DNA of 64,000 nucleotides from Variovorax sp. dw_308. Lineage in GTDB: Bacteria; Pseudomonadota; Gammaproteobacteria; Burkholderiales; Burkholderiaceae_C. Location: the NCBI RefSeq assembly GCF_019207085.1, contig NZ_JAATOM010000025.1, positions 20,211-84,210 of the forward strand. Reading direction: 5' to 3'. Under the pieces are notes generated by a model. It was given only the letters and a program-made list of their open reading frames with translations, did no database searches and was not told the DNA's origin. The position numbers and the translations under genes were made by a program. Shown here piece by piece: positions 52,214-60,520 of this stretch. Within the stretch, counting starts at the first letter, position 1; each line of letters opens with the position of its first letter.

Positions 52214-52697
52214 GGGTTCGGCGCATCATCTTTTCACCTTCGGATACGAAGGTTTAGACATTTCCGCTTTCATTGCGCGGGCTCAGGCCGCGGGCATTAA
52301 AACGGTTGTCGACGTACGAGAGTTGCCCCTGTCTCGGAAAAAGGGCTTCTCAAAGTCGAGCTTTCGTGAGGCGCTTGCAGAGGCAGGCATTGCGTACGCT
52401 CATATCCCGGCACTGGGTTGCCCCAAGGCGGTCCGCGCACGGTACAAGGCGGACGGCTCTTGGGCCGCGTACACGCGGGGTTTTCTTGCCTACATGGCGA
52501 CACAACAGACCACGATAGGCGAACTGGTGAAGATCGCCAATGCGACCACGGCTTGCTTGGTCTGCTTCGAAGCGGACTTCACCACGTGTCACCGCACGTA
52601 CGTGGCGCGGGCCGCTCGCGAGCACGGTGGCCCATCTGTCATGCACCTGACCTCTAGAACAGCTTTTCCTGATGTTGGCCGTCAGGTTGCGGCTTAG
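52212..52697 (+). CDS. DUF488-family protein
   Basis: The 161-residue protein matches DUF488 (PF04343): TFGYEGLDISAFI, VVDVRELPLSRKKGFS, LGCPKAVRARY and the C-terminal CLVCFEADFTTCHR with clustered cysteines. Members are found in defence and stress contexts, with no settled biochemical role. It overlaps the next, convergent gene by 44 bases. Both genes sit next to Kiwa. Confidence 0.8.
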   Translation: MGSAHHLFTFGYEGLDISAFIARAQAAGIKTVVDVRELPLSRKKGFSKSSFREALAEAGIAYAHIPALGCPKAVRARYKADGSWAAYTRGFLAYMATQQTTIGELVKIANATTACLVCFEADFTTCHRTYVARAAREHGGPSVMHLTSRTAFPDVGRQVAA

Positions 52698-53490
52698 GTG
52701 GACAGATCACACTGACGGCGAGCCACTGATCGGGGAATCGGTGAATCGTGCCGAGCAGCAGCAGTAGGTCCCGCGTCGGTAGTTCGCGTTCATATTTTTC
52801 GCGAAAAGGCGCCTCCCAACCGGCGGCGCCGAACGTACGTCGCAGGTTCCGGAAGAGCGCGCCGGCTTCCCAGTCGACGATCTTGTGTCGATAAGGGACG
52901 GCCTGCCCATCGACCATGCATTCGTATCGGTAGTGGAAGTCGAAGGGCAGTTTCTCCAACAGCCGAATTTGCTTGCTCTCATCGTCATCGTCGAAGAGGC
53001 CGCCTTGCTGCTGCAGTTGAAGAAGCTTCTGCTTCTCGGCATCGGTCCAGTCGGCATTCTTCGTCGGCGTGATGTCGAGGCCGATGATGCGTGATGGCCG
53101 AAGCAAGGCGAGTGACGTGCCGTCAGCCACTCTGGCACCCTGGATGGCGGCGAAGTCGTCGAATACAGGAAGTTGGGACAGCAGTTGCATGCGTCGCGGC
53201 CAGCCTTCCTTCCCCGCTTTGAGAGGCTCGGCGTCGCACCGGATCGTGTCGACGAACAAACGATGGCTCTCGGGGCGATGGTCATTGTTCGCCTTCTCAA
53301 CGCGCGCTTCAATCCACTGCCACTTGCGGAACTGCTGATTGTCCGAAACCAGTCGGAACGGCACCGGATAAAGCCGGACGAACTTGCCGTCCTCCGTCAT
53401 CCCTGCAACACACGATGTCTCTGCGTACTTCGAACTGGGCGACGGGTAGGTCTTGCACAGGATAAGAATGCGTTGGAGGATGACCGGCAT
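52654..53490 (-). CDS. defence-associated protein, probable dual OB-fold type
   Basis: The 278-residue protein starts RILILCKTYPSPSSKYAET, then FVRLYPVPFRLVSDNQQF and KWQWIEARVEKANNDHRPES. The pattern resembles the group I know as dual OB-fold domain proteins, suggesting nucleic-acid or nucleotide binding; this name is from memory. Later come IGLDITPTK, FHYRYECMVDG and the end part TRDLLLLLGTIHRFPDQWLA. It ends 44 bases inside the DUF488 gene, which such proteins often accompany. ATG 53490 is chosen over GTG 53499. Confidence 0.6.
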   Translation of the reverse strand: MPVILQRILILCKTYPSPSSKYAETSCVAGMTEDGKFVRLYPVPFRLVSDNQQFRKWQWIEARVEKANNDHRPESHRLFVDTIRCDAEPLKAGKEGWPRRMQLLSQLPVFDDFAAIQGARVADGTSLALLRPSRIIGLDITPTKNADWTDAEKQKLLQLQQQGGLFDDDDESKQIRLLEKLPFDFHYRYECMVDGQAVPYRHKIVDWEAGALFRNLRRTFGAAGWEAPFREKYERELPTRDLLLLLGTIHRFPDQWLAVSVICPPKPQPDGQHQEKLF

Positions 53491-53686
53491 CGAATGCACT
53501 CGCTGTTCGTTGGGAGGTCCGGCCGCCGACCGGCTTCCGACGTTGTTAGTCCACCTAAATGCTCTCGGACGAGCGTCGAGGATGCCCCATCATTGGCCCC
53601 GCTTGAGAGAGCGATTTCTCCACTACCACTACGCACCATAGCAAGTTACCATGTGTAAGTGCCTCTGCCCCTTATTGTGAGGCAAT

Positions 53687-54274
53687 ATGCAAATAAATTT
53701 TTTTGCAGCAATTCTACTTTTTCTTGGCTCCTATTTTCCCTTGTCGTTGATCTTGGCCGTCCAAGATGTAAAGGCCAATTCCTGGACCCAGCCCTTCTGT
53801 AAATCTTTGTCCTTTTGGAAAGACTGTTCTTTACCTGCGCTTGATAACCCTGGGTTGGCCTGGTCTTTCTTGATCGCTACAGCGCTCAGTTTGGTGTTCT
53901 TTCTCTATACCCTACGACACTTTGGCGGTCAGCACGAGATGGAAATCGAAGAGAGCAAGACCATCCCGAATGACCTGATTAACTACGTTTTTCCATATGT
54001 CGTGTCGTTCATGGGATTAGACCTTGGAAGCACCGGAAAAACACTAGGATTTGCGCTGTTCTTGGCTTGGATGTTCCTGATCAGCTATCGATCTGGGCAA
54101 ATTTTGATGAACCCCCTTTTGCTTGTTGCTGGATGGCAACTTTATGAGATAAAGGCGGATATGGAAGGGCATAAACGTCAATTGCGGGCTTTGTCTAGAG
54201 AGCCAGTTCATCCCAAGCAACGCCTTAGATCCTGTTTCATTCAGGGTATTTACGTTCTATCGAAGCCAAAATAA
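53687..54274 (+). CDS. kwaA: Kiwa anti-phage system membrane protein KwaA
   Basis: The 195-residue inner-membrane protein has about four to five hydrophobic segments (FFAAILLFLGSYFPLSLILAV, FLIATALSLVFFLYTL, FPYVVSFMGLDLG and LGFALFLAWMFLISY), matching KwaA in length and layout. In Kiwa, KwaA detects phage attachment at the membrane and works with KwaB. It begins a visibly AT-rich stretch after a TGAGG ribosome site. KwaB follows after one base. Recognition rests mainly on the KwaB partner, since KwaA sequences vary widely. Confidence 0.8.
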   Translation: MQINFFAAILLFLGSYFPLSLILAVQDVKANSWTQPFCKSLSFWKDCSLPALDNPGLAWSFLIATALSLVFFLYTLRHFGGQHEMEIEESKTIPNDLINYVFPYVVSFMGLDLGSTGKTLGFALFLAWMFLISYRSGQILMNPLLLVAGWQLYEIKADMEGHKRQLRALSREPVHPKQRLRSCFIQGIYVLSKPK

Positions 54275-54275
54275 A

Positions 54276-55196
54276 ATGTCAAAAGAAGATACCCTTGCGC
54301 TTGTCAAAAATTTCCCTGTCGCCCAAGCGTCTTTATCACTTTGGGTGTTCAAGCGTAGGACGATAGGTGGCTTCAGCGCCCGATCAGTCAACACCACGCC
54401 TCAACTGACAGCGCAGTTAAGGCAAATCGTCACGGCTTCCGTCGCGAGATTCGAAGAGGTTGATGAGTACGAATTGTTGGCGCAAGTCAATGAAATAAGC
54501 TGTCTGCATCTACAAGAAGACGAAACAGTGTTCGGCGATCTTCAGGCGTTAGTCGACCTGCCTCCAGAAGAGAATTTGATTAGAAATATTCGCCACATTG
54601 ACAACAGCATCGGTTACATCGTTCGCTTGCGGATGGATGGACAGGTCATCTACTGTGTGAAAAAGGTCTCTGATGTATGGAGAGCAAAAAAAGCTAGCAG
54701 TTTCTTCAATGTGGTCGTTACGGGTGCGAATGAGCTTGATCTTGTTGATGATCGAGCACTAACAATTGCGAAGAACTTCGATTTCTTCGTGACCGGAGGC
54801 GGTATTTTGATCGCAAACAAAGCCTCTTTTGAAACCCTGCTTAGTTTCAAGCATACATATCAGAATTCGTTCGATGCTTTGCAGAAAAATGCACAATTCT
54901 CCGGCCTATTCGTAGATGTTGCACCGCTAGTCGCACACGTGGGGACCAATGCGATGCATCTGCGGCGTATGGCGGTCATTGAACAGCGAAGACATTACGC
55001 TGACGCCGCATACATAGGCCGTCTTCGCGCGGTCAACGCTCAAAAAAATTGGGGAATCGAATTCGACGCTCAAGGTCGGATAATCGCGACAGATGCGAGC
55101 TTAAAAACGATCATGCAAGTACTGCTCAATCATCGGCTCTACTCGGAACTTTCGCTCGGCACGTTTGATGTTCCATCGGCCGCACAAGTAGCGTAA
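54276..55196 (+). CDS. kwaB: Kiwa anti-phage system effector KwaB (DUF4868)
   Basis: The 306-residue protein matches DUF4868, the defining domain of KwaB, which binds DNA and suppresses phage replication and late transcription in complex with KwaA. Characteristic segments include TPQLTAQLRQIVTAS, RHIDNSIGYIVRLRMDG, FFVTGGGILIANKASFETLL and the C-terminal KTIMQVLLNHRLYSEL. Only one base separates it from kwaA and it has no ribosome site of its own, so translation is probably coupled. The stretch is AT-rich compared with both flanks. Confidence 0.85.
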   Translation: MSKEDTLALVKNFPVAQASLSLWVFKRRTIGGFSARSVNTTPQLTAQLRQIVTASVARFEEVDEYELLAQVNEISCLHLQEDETVFGDLQALVDLPPEENLIRNIRHIDNSIGYIVRLRMDGQVIYCVKKVSDVWRAKKASSFFNVVVTGANELDLVDDRALTIAKNFDFFVTGGGILIANKASFETLLSFKHTYQNSFDALQKNAQFSGLFVDVAPLVAHVGTNAMHLRRMAVIEQRRHYADAAYIGRLRAVNAQKNWGIEFDAQGRIIATDASLKTIMQVLLNHRLYSELSLGTFDVPSAAQVA

Positions 55197-55363
55197 TGCA
55201 AGTTCGGTTGACCAACTGAACGACTGCTGCCATTCAGAGAACAAGGCGGTCTGCCGCTGGCGTTATTCGATCCTATCTGGTGCGAGCGGCCATCATCTTG
55301 ACGAACTCAGGCGATCTAGCCAGATTGCCCGGCCCATTTCGCGAGCAATTCCCAACTGTTCCG

Positions 55364-56038
55364 TCACGATCTGTCAGTCGTTCGGAGATGCCGCCGCCGC
55401 TGCCGCGACGCGCGCCGATTGATGAGCAGGGCCACCCCGGTGACGATCGCCGCCGTCGCGAGATTCCATCCAAGGACCATCACCGTTGCGTCGAGCGGAT
55501 GGAACATCGCCAAGGCCGTGCACGTCAAGGCCGACACGGCCAGGCTGCCCATGATGATCACCGGCACGGGTCGAAATGCGGCTGCGTATCGCAGCATGAA
55601 CAGCATGGCGACCGCCAGCGGAAGACTCGTGACGAGCAGCGTGGATGCGCAACCGGCGGCGGCCTCAGGCGTGACCGCACCCGGTGGCAAGCCCACCCAG
55701 CCGGCCAGGCACTGGTAGCCGATGCTCGACAGCCAGACGACGAGCGGCGGCAGAGGCAAAAGAAGCCAACGTTGCGACCTGTCGGGAAGACTGACAAGGA
55801 AAGCTGCAAACGCCGCGAGCACCCCGGTCGCGAGCGACGCCAGCATTCCGATGAGGAAGGTGGTGTCGCTCATCCGCTCGGCAAAGGCAGGACGCAGGCC
55901 CTTGCCGAAATACAACCCGACCATGATCGCGCCCGCAATCAGCAGCCACCCGCTTGCACGGATGGCCGGTGGCCTGAGTCGCCGCACCGGCCGGATATCC
56001 GCTGCGAGCGACTGGATGAGATCGGACGTATGGATCAC
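55364..56038 (-). CDS. nrsF: NrsF-type anti-sigma factor (DUF1109)
   Basis: The 224-residue protein is a six-helix membrane protein of the DUF1109 (NrsF) family that holds SigF-type sigma factors until metal or oxidative stress. The N-terminal soluble segment MIHTSDLIQSLAADIRPVRRL would contact sigma. The gene overlaps the sigma start region by four bases (ATGA) and ends the bufferin operon. In Caulobacter a cysteine pair in NrsF senses metals; Cys110, Cys130 and Cys173 here, in or near membrane helices, are candidates. Confidence 0.85.
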   Translation of the reverse strand: MIHTSDLIQSLAADIRPVRRLRPPAIRASGWLLIAGAIMVGLYFGKGLRPAFAERMSDTTFLIGMLASLATGVLAAFAAFLVSLPDRSQRWLLLPLPPLVVWLSSIGYQCLAGWVGLPPGAVTPEAAAGCASTLLVTSLPLAVAMLFMLRYAAAFRPVPVIIMGSLAVSALTCTALAMFHPLDATVMVLGWNLATAAIVTGVALLINRRASRQRRRHLRTTDRS

Positions 56039-56643
56039 AGGTCACCCCGATCGCTCAGCATGCGCCGAAGGCTCTTGATCGCTCGATGGGTGGCGACCTT
56101 CAGTGATGCGATGGACATCCCCGTTTCCTCCGACGCTTCCTTCAGCGACTTCTCCTCGATCTTGAGCAGCCTGATCGCCTGCCGCTGGCCGGGCGGCAAG
56201 CCTTCGATGGCACCGCGCAGTCGAACTCTGGCCGGGATCGCATCCAGGGGGTCGTCCGCATCCGGTACAGCGTCGTGTTCATCCGATAACTCTACCTCGT
56301 GGCCTTGCCGTTGGATCTTCCTGCGCAAGCTGTCGAACACGCGCCGCTTCGCAATGGCCAGCAGCCACGGACCGAATGGACGTGAAGGGTCGTAGGTGTT
56401 GCGTACCGAATGCACGGTCAGCAAGACGTCCTGAACCGTGTCCTCGATGTCCCTCGCATCCTGGTGATAGGCGGCCACGCGCCGGCGAAGGTACGGTGTG
56501 ATCTCCTGGAGCAGCCGGAGATACGCGGCGGCGTCGCCGTTCTGCGACCGCGCCATGAGTTCCGTCCAGGCGACGTCTTCCAGGACGCCCTTGGCACCAA
56601 GCCTCGGGTCATCATCCGGAAATTCAACCTTCAGGTTGAGCAA
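56035..56643 (-). CDS. sigF: SigF-type ECF RNA polymerase sigma factor
   Basis: The 202-residue sigma factor has region 2 (ELMARSQNGDAAAYLRLLQE, then DIEDTVQDVLLTVHSVRNTY and RPFGPWLLAIAKRRVFD) and region 4 (GAIEGLPPGQRQAIRLLKIE, SIASLKVATHRAIKSLRR). It is the expected regulator of the bufferin operon and lies between its genes and nrsF. The promoter motif found at three places (59507-59532, 60474-60499, 62739-62765) resembles that known for Caulobacter SigF (GTAACC-N16-CGAA). Confidence 0.88.
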   Translation of the reverse strand: MLNLKVEFPDDDPRLGAKGVLEDVAWTELMARSQNGDAAAYLRLLQEITPYLRRRVAAYHQDARDIEDTVQDVLLTVHSVRNTYDPSRPFGPWLLAIAKRRVFDSLRRKIQRQGHEVELSDEHDAVPDADDPLDAIPARVRLRGAIEGLPPGQRQAIRLLKIEEKSLKEASEETGMSIASLKVATHRAIKSLRRMLSDRGDL

Positions 56644-56644
56644 A

Positions 56645-57166
56645 CTAGACGCCCTTGTGCGCCGTGCTTCGGGCGCGCATCAGACCATCCCACAGGAGAG
56701 CATCGACCGAAAGCCTGCCTGGACCCAGGGCCATGACGGAGAGCGCCAGCGCTGCCCAGTAGAGGTGGAATTTCACCCATCCATCCGGGAACACCAACTG
56801 GATCACCGCCGTCATGCATAGGAGTGCGAAGCCTGAAAGACGCGTTGCCAGGCCCAGCAACAGCAGGCACGGAAAAACGATCTCCGCCGAAGCCACCAGA
56901 TAGGCAACCTGATCGGGAAAAGGAAAGGGCCAGGCATTGCCCAGCACATGCAGCCGGAACTGCTCTTCGAACAGGAAGGTCGTGCCGGCCGACAGCGAGA
57001 ACGGCGCATCCCAACGCGTCAGCCCCGATCTGAGGAACGGGAGCGCCAGCGCGACTCGCACGACCGGCGGCGCCACGGCGCATCCGAGCATCCTCAGGAA
57101 ATCAACAACCCTTTGCGCCAGGGAAGGCGCTCCCGCAAGACCGAAATTGCCAGTGGCTTCACTCAT
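56645..57166 (-). CDS. DoxX-family membrane protein
   Basis: The 173-residue membrane protein has four helices with the DoxX signature FLRSGLTRWD near residue 46 and a conserved FKFHLYWA-like stretch. In bufferin/gig operons a DoxX protein is the fourth gene (gigD) and probably handles electrons or quinone for the MNIO step or metal export. It overlaps the DUF2063 gene by four bases and ends one base before the sigma start. Confidence 0.8.
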   Translation of the reverse strand: MSEATGNFGLAGAPSLAQRVVDFLRMLGCAVAPPVVRVALALPFLRSGLTRWDAPFSLSAGTTFLFEEQFRLHVLGNAWPFPFPDQVAYLVASAEIVFPCLLLLGLATRLSGFALLCMTAVIQLVFPDGWVKFHLYWAALALSVMALGPGRLSVDALLWDGLMRARSTAHKGV

Positions 57167-58059
57167 CGCGTCGTCTCCAATCGATCTGCATCATCGGGAA
57201 GCGGATCGTCGCGGGCGATGGAGAAGTCCACCAATGCCTGCGTCTCCATCAGCCCCACCAAAGCGGTCGTCAAATCGAATCGCCCCTCGACGCCGATGGC
57301 CAGTTCCACAGCCTCCGCGACCGTCCCGCCCGAGGCGAGTCCTTCGATGAAGATCGCGGCACCTCGCGGCAGCAGCCGGGCTTCGACTTCGGCTTGCGGC
57401 CTCAGGATCAAGGTGTCTTCTGCGCCGGATTCGATGTCTACCGCGGAAGGCGTGTCGCCCTCCGTGTTCATGCGCCAGATCGAGAAGGCTGGAAACCGCG
57501 ACCTGACGACGCGCAGCGAAGGGTGCAAGGTGAAGCGCAACTGAGACAACTGCTCCGGACCGATGCCCGCCAGGCGCTGCAAGTCCATCGGCGCTGCTTC
57601 GACGGCATGGTAGGCCTCGACCCAGGCGCGCTCGATGCTCGCCACATCGCGCAGGTAAGGCAGCGTCGCAACCGATTCGAACCCGCCGATGAAATCGGGA
57701 AAGCCTGCGCCGTATTCGGACATCACGGGTGTCTTCGGCGGCTCGAGCACCGCATGGACCCTTGCCATGGCCGCGAAGAAATCGCCGCCAACCAACCGGG
57801 CAACGACCGGGTAGGCATCCTTGAGCGCTTCCACCAGTCCGACGAACACGTTGTTCCGGTAGACATTGAACCTGGCGGTCGCCGCCGGCTGTCCATGTGC
57901 CATCAGGCCGCGGGGCATCGGCTCGCTGGTGTGCAGGAGCGCCTTGCCGAAATTGCGTTGGCGCTGCTCCAGGTCATGCCAGTTGCCGATGCTCGTCAAA
58001 GGGCCGCGGGGACGTGCCCAGTTCACTTCAACAGGGTTCGGCGCGTGCGCGCTATCCAT
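57163..58059 (-). CDS. bufC: bufferin partner protein, DUF2063 (BufC/GigC-like)
   Basis: The 298-residue protein matches DUF2063 (PF09836), with ARFNVYRNNVFVGLVEAL, YPVVARLVGGDFF and FPDFIGGF near the N terminus. It pairs with MNIO enzymes and helps bind or guide the precursor peptide. The start lies inside the MNIO gene end (overlap of eight bases) and the end overlaps doxX. The four genes are therefore tightly coupled. Confidence 0.85.
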   Translation of the reverse strand: MDSAHAPNPVEVNWARPRGPLTSIGNWHDLEQRQRNFGKALLHTSEPMPRGLMAHGQPAATARFNVYRNNVFVGLVEALKDAYPVVARLVGGDFFAAMARVHAVLEPPKTPVMSEYGAGFPDFIGGFESVATLPYLRDVASIERAWVEAYHAVEAAPMDLQRLAGIGPEQLSQLRFTLHPSLRVVRSRFPAFSIWRMNTEGDTPSAVDIESGAEDTLILRPQAEVEARLLPRGAAIFIEGLASGGTVAEAVELAIGVEGRFDLTTALVGLMETQALVDFSIARDDPLPDDADRLETTR

Positions 58060-59035
58060 ACGCTTGCCTCCGACCCGCCGGTTGCGCCATCGCTTCGATG
58101 GACGCGTTCGTGCGGCTGGGGAAGACCGCGGCGCCGGTCATGGCGCTGGCGACCACGCCAGCGTCGCGCGGCGAGGCGTACAACTTCATCAGGCTTTCCG
58201 CCAGCGCTGCCTGCGAGCGCAGGGTTTGCCAGTCGGGGAGCTTGGCGTCCCATTCGATCAACGTCGGCACGCGGCCGATCTGCCGCAGAACGTGGACATA
58301 CAGCTGCCATACGTCGTCGGCAACGAAGCGATCGTGCGAGTCGATGAGAAGTCGTCGTCCAGACTCCTCTTCCAAGTTGCTCGAGTGACCCGCCAGGTGA
58401 ACCTGCCCGACGCGATCCAGCGGGCATTCCTCGATGTACGCATACGGGTTCCATCCCTGGTTCACGGAGGACACGTACACGTTGTTGACATCCAGAAGCA
58501 GGCCGCAGCCGGCGCGTCGCACGACCTCGCAGAGGAACTGCGGCTCGGAGTACGTGCTCTCTGCGAACGACAGGTAAGTCGAAGGATTCTCGAGCAGGAT
58601 GCTGCGTCTCAAGGCTTCCTGCACCTGGTCGAGATGGTCCACGACACAGGCGAGACTCGCCGCGGTGTAAGGCAACGGCAGCAGGTCATTCAGGAACCCC
58701 GCTTCATGCGTCGACCAGGCGAGGTGCTCCGAGAACAGGGCCGGCGCGTATCGATCGATGAGAAGCCTCAGTCGCGCGAGGTGCGCCTTGTCGAGTGCAC
58801 GTCCGCCACCGATGGACAGGCCCACGCCATGCACGGAGAGTGGGTAGCGCTCCCTGATGGCGGACAGGTAGCGGTGCGGCGGACCGCCCGCGCCCATGTA
58901 GTTCTCCGCGTGGACTTCGAAGAAGCCTACGTCAGGCCATTCTTCAAGAATCGACCTGTAATGCGCCGGCTTCAGACCGGCGCCCGCCCGCGCCTCGGCA
59001 CCGGGCCGCATGGAGGCAATGCTGAGATCTGGCAT
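58052..59035 (-). CDS. bufB: multinuclear non-haem iron oxidase (MNIO, DUF692) for bufferin
   Basis: The 327-residue TIM-barrel enzyme modifies precursor cysteines, forming 5-thiooxazoles in bufferins. Conserved metal-ligand segments are present: FFEVHAENYM, YPLSVHGVGLSIGG, ALFSEHLAW, LLENPSTYLSF, GLLLDVNNVYVSS, VHLAGHS, LIDSHD and TLIEWD. All expected His, Asp, Glu and Asn positions appear intact. The gene follows the precursor gene by 53 bases. Confidence 0.9.
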   Translation of the reverse strand: MPDLSIASMRPGAEARAGAGLKPAHYRSILEEWPDVGFFEVHAENYMGAGGPPHRYLSAIRERYPLSVHGVGLSIGGGRALDKAHLARLRLLIDRYAPALFSEHLAWSTHEAGFLNDLLPLPYTAASLACVVDHLDQVQEALRRSILLENPSTYLSFAESTYSEPQFLCEVVRRAGCGLLLDVNNVYVSSVNQGWNPYAYIEECPLDRVGQVHLAGHSSNLEEESGRRLLIDSHDRFVADDVWQLYVHVLRQIGRVPTLIEWDAKLPDWQTLRSQAALAESLMKLYASPRDAGVVASAMTGAAVFPSRTNASIEAMAQPAGRRQAYG

Positions 59036-59088
59036 TCGAGTCTCCAGGCTGAGAAGCGCCGGGCCGCAAGCAGCCCGGCCTCTGCGCG

Positions 59089-59424
59089 TTACGTCGTCTT
59101 CGGCGACAGGCTGCCGGGGCCGTTCGGCGTGGACACCGACGTGCAGGTGCCCTTTGGAACCAGCCTGAAGGCGTTGCCCTGGTAGTCGGTGGAACTCGTG
59201 CCGGCGCAGGTGGTACCGGCGCCCGCATAGCAGTCGTTCTTGCCCTTGAGGGCCGTCCCGAAGCAGGGCTCGACCTTGCCGGACTTCACCAGGGTGGTGT
59301 GTTCCGCCTGGATCTTCTTCTGCGCAGCCGTGAACTCCTGGGCACTTGCGTGACCCGCGGAAAGCACACCCAGTGCTGCAACAAACGCACTCGCGACCAC
59401 GGTGGAAAGCTGACGGTCAGACAT
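59089..59424 (-). CDS. bufA: bufferin precursor (DUF2282 family)
   Basis: The 111-residue precursor has a signal peptide cleaved near ASA-QE (residue 28), then a core with four cysteines at 54, 65, 73 and 94 (VEPCFG, GKNDCYAGAGTTCAG, PKGTC). The central pair corresponds to the cysteines modified by the MNIO, which lets the peptide chelate copper in the periplasm. An additional tail of 17 residues follows the last cysteine. It is the first gene of the operon and has a SigF-type promoter motif about 83-108 bases upstream of its ATG. Confidence 0.9.
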   Translation of the reverse strand: MSDRQLSTVVASAFVAALGVLSAGHASAQEFTAAQKKIQAEHTTLVKSGKVEPCFGTALKGKNDCYAGAGTTCAGTSSTDYQGNAFRLVPKGTCTSVSTPNGPGSLSPKTT

Positions 59425-59506
59425 AACGGGTTCTCCGAAAATGAATGGACTTGAGACCGGAACAGGTCACAAGGCTGGCAGGCCGGCACGGCACGCCTAC
59501 TGAGAA

Positions 59507-59532
59507 GTTCCGTGAATCCGAAAAAAGGTTAC
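59507..59532 (-). promoter_or_regulatory. SigF-type promoter motif of the bufferin operon
   Basis: On the minus strand, GTAACC (59532-59527), then TTTTTT, a spacer, and GGAAC (59511-59507) fit the -35/-10 pattern of the SigF group. It ends 83 bases before the bufA start and overlaps the very end of the fdhD gene. The -10 has G where the other two copies have C. Confidence 0.65.
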
Positions 59533-60413
59533 GCCCCGACCGCCCTCTCCTCACAAAACTGCTCCGAAGGTGCGACCGACTGATTCACGCCGAATCGCTC
59601 GGGAAAGGAATAGCAGACGAAGCGGTCGGAACGCGCGAATCCCGCCAACCCCAATCCGCCCTCCAGCGCGTGTGAGACAGCCAGGGACGTTGGCGCCGAA
59701 ACCGCGACGAGTGCGTCGACGCCGGCGACGAGTGCCTTCTGCACCATCTCGAAACTCGCACGGCTTGTGATCGCGATGAAGCCATCGGCCACTGGCGTGC
59801 CGGCGGACAGCAGCGCGCCGATCAGCTTGTCCAATGCGTTGTGCCGGCCCACGTCTTCGCGGACCAGATGCGCCATGCCTGTGGCGTCGCACCACGCCGC
59901 GGCATGCGACGCGCCAGTCAACTGCTGGATGTCCTGCTGGCTGCGAAGCGATTCGAGGGAGCGACCAACTGCCTCGGGCGCGAGACGCAACAGGCCCAAG
60001 GGCTTCGGAGTCTGGCGATACAGATGTTGAAGGCTCTCGCTGCCGCAGAGCCCGCATCCTGTGCGCCCCATCATCGTTCGGCGCCGTCCCCGCAACCTGA
60101 ACTCACAGGCACTGGATACTTCCAGACGGAGTTCGATGCCGCCGTGGCTGGCCACTGCCTCGACGCCGTACAACTCGCCTGCGTCCAGGAGCAGCCCCTC
60201 GGAGATGCCGAAGCCAAGGGCAAAGTCATCCAGGTCCGCAGGGGTCGCAAGCATCACTGCATGCGAAATCCCATTGAATACCAGTGCGACGGGCACTTCC
60301 TCGACGACGGAATCCGTGCACCCCTGGACCTCGCGCCGCCCATGCGGCCAGACGGTGACCTGGGCCGAGCCTCTGGCCTGATCAATGCACGTCGCTGCGA
60401 GGTCGAGATACAT
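59529..60413 (-). CDS. fdhD: formate dehydrogenase accessory sulfurtransferase FdhD
   Basis: The 294-residue protein transfers sulfur from the cysteine desulfurase IscS to molybdenum bis-MGD cofactor, activating formate-dehydrogenase-type enzymes. The catalytic loop RTGCGLCG and the segments EEVPVALVFNG, REDVGRHNALDKLIG and the C-terminal SFPERFGVN fit. The first cysteine of the CGLC pair is the sulfur carrier. It has its own SigF-type motif upstream. Its substrate is probably the FdhF/YdeP-like oxidoreductase at 63077, a few genes away. Confidence 0.88.
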   Translation of the reverse strand: MYLDLAATCIDQARGSAQVTVWPHGRREVQGCTDSVVEEVPVALVFNGISHAVMLATPADLDDFALGFGISEGLLLDAGELYGVEAVASHGGIELRLEVSSACEFRLRGRRRTMMGRTGCGLCGSESLQHLYRQTPKPLGLLRLAPEAVGRSLESLRSQQDIQQLTGASHAAAWCDATGMAHLVREDVGRHNALDKLIGALLSAGTPVADGFIAITSRASFEMVQKALVAGVDALVAVSAPTSLAVSHALEGGLGLAGFARSDRFVCYSFPERFGVNQSVAPSEQFCEERAVGA

Positions 60414-60473
60414 GATGACTTTCTCCGAAGTGCAGCGGCATCAAAGGACAGCCGGACAAGCCCACGTCTTGAG

Positions 60474-60499
60474 GTTCGTTCGCGGCAGCAAAAGGTTAC
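60474..60499 (-). promoter_or_regulatory. SigF-type promoter motif of fdhD
   Basis: On the minus strand, GTAACC (60499-60494), then TTTT, an 11-base spacer and CGAAC (60478-60474) match the bufA and oxidoreductase motifs. The distance to the fdhD start (60413) gives a leader of about 50-60 bases. Confidence 0.65.
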
Positions 60500-60520
60500 C
60501 GACCTGCTGGCGCACACAGG

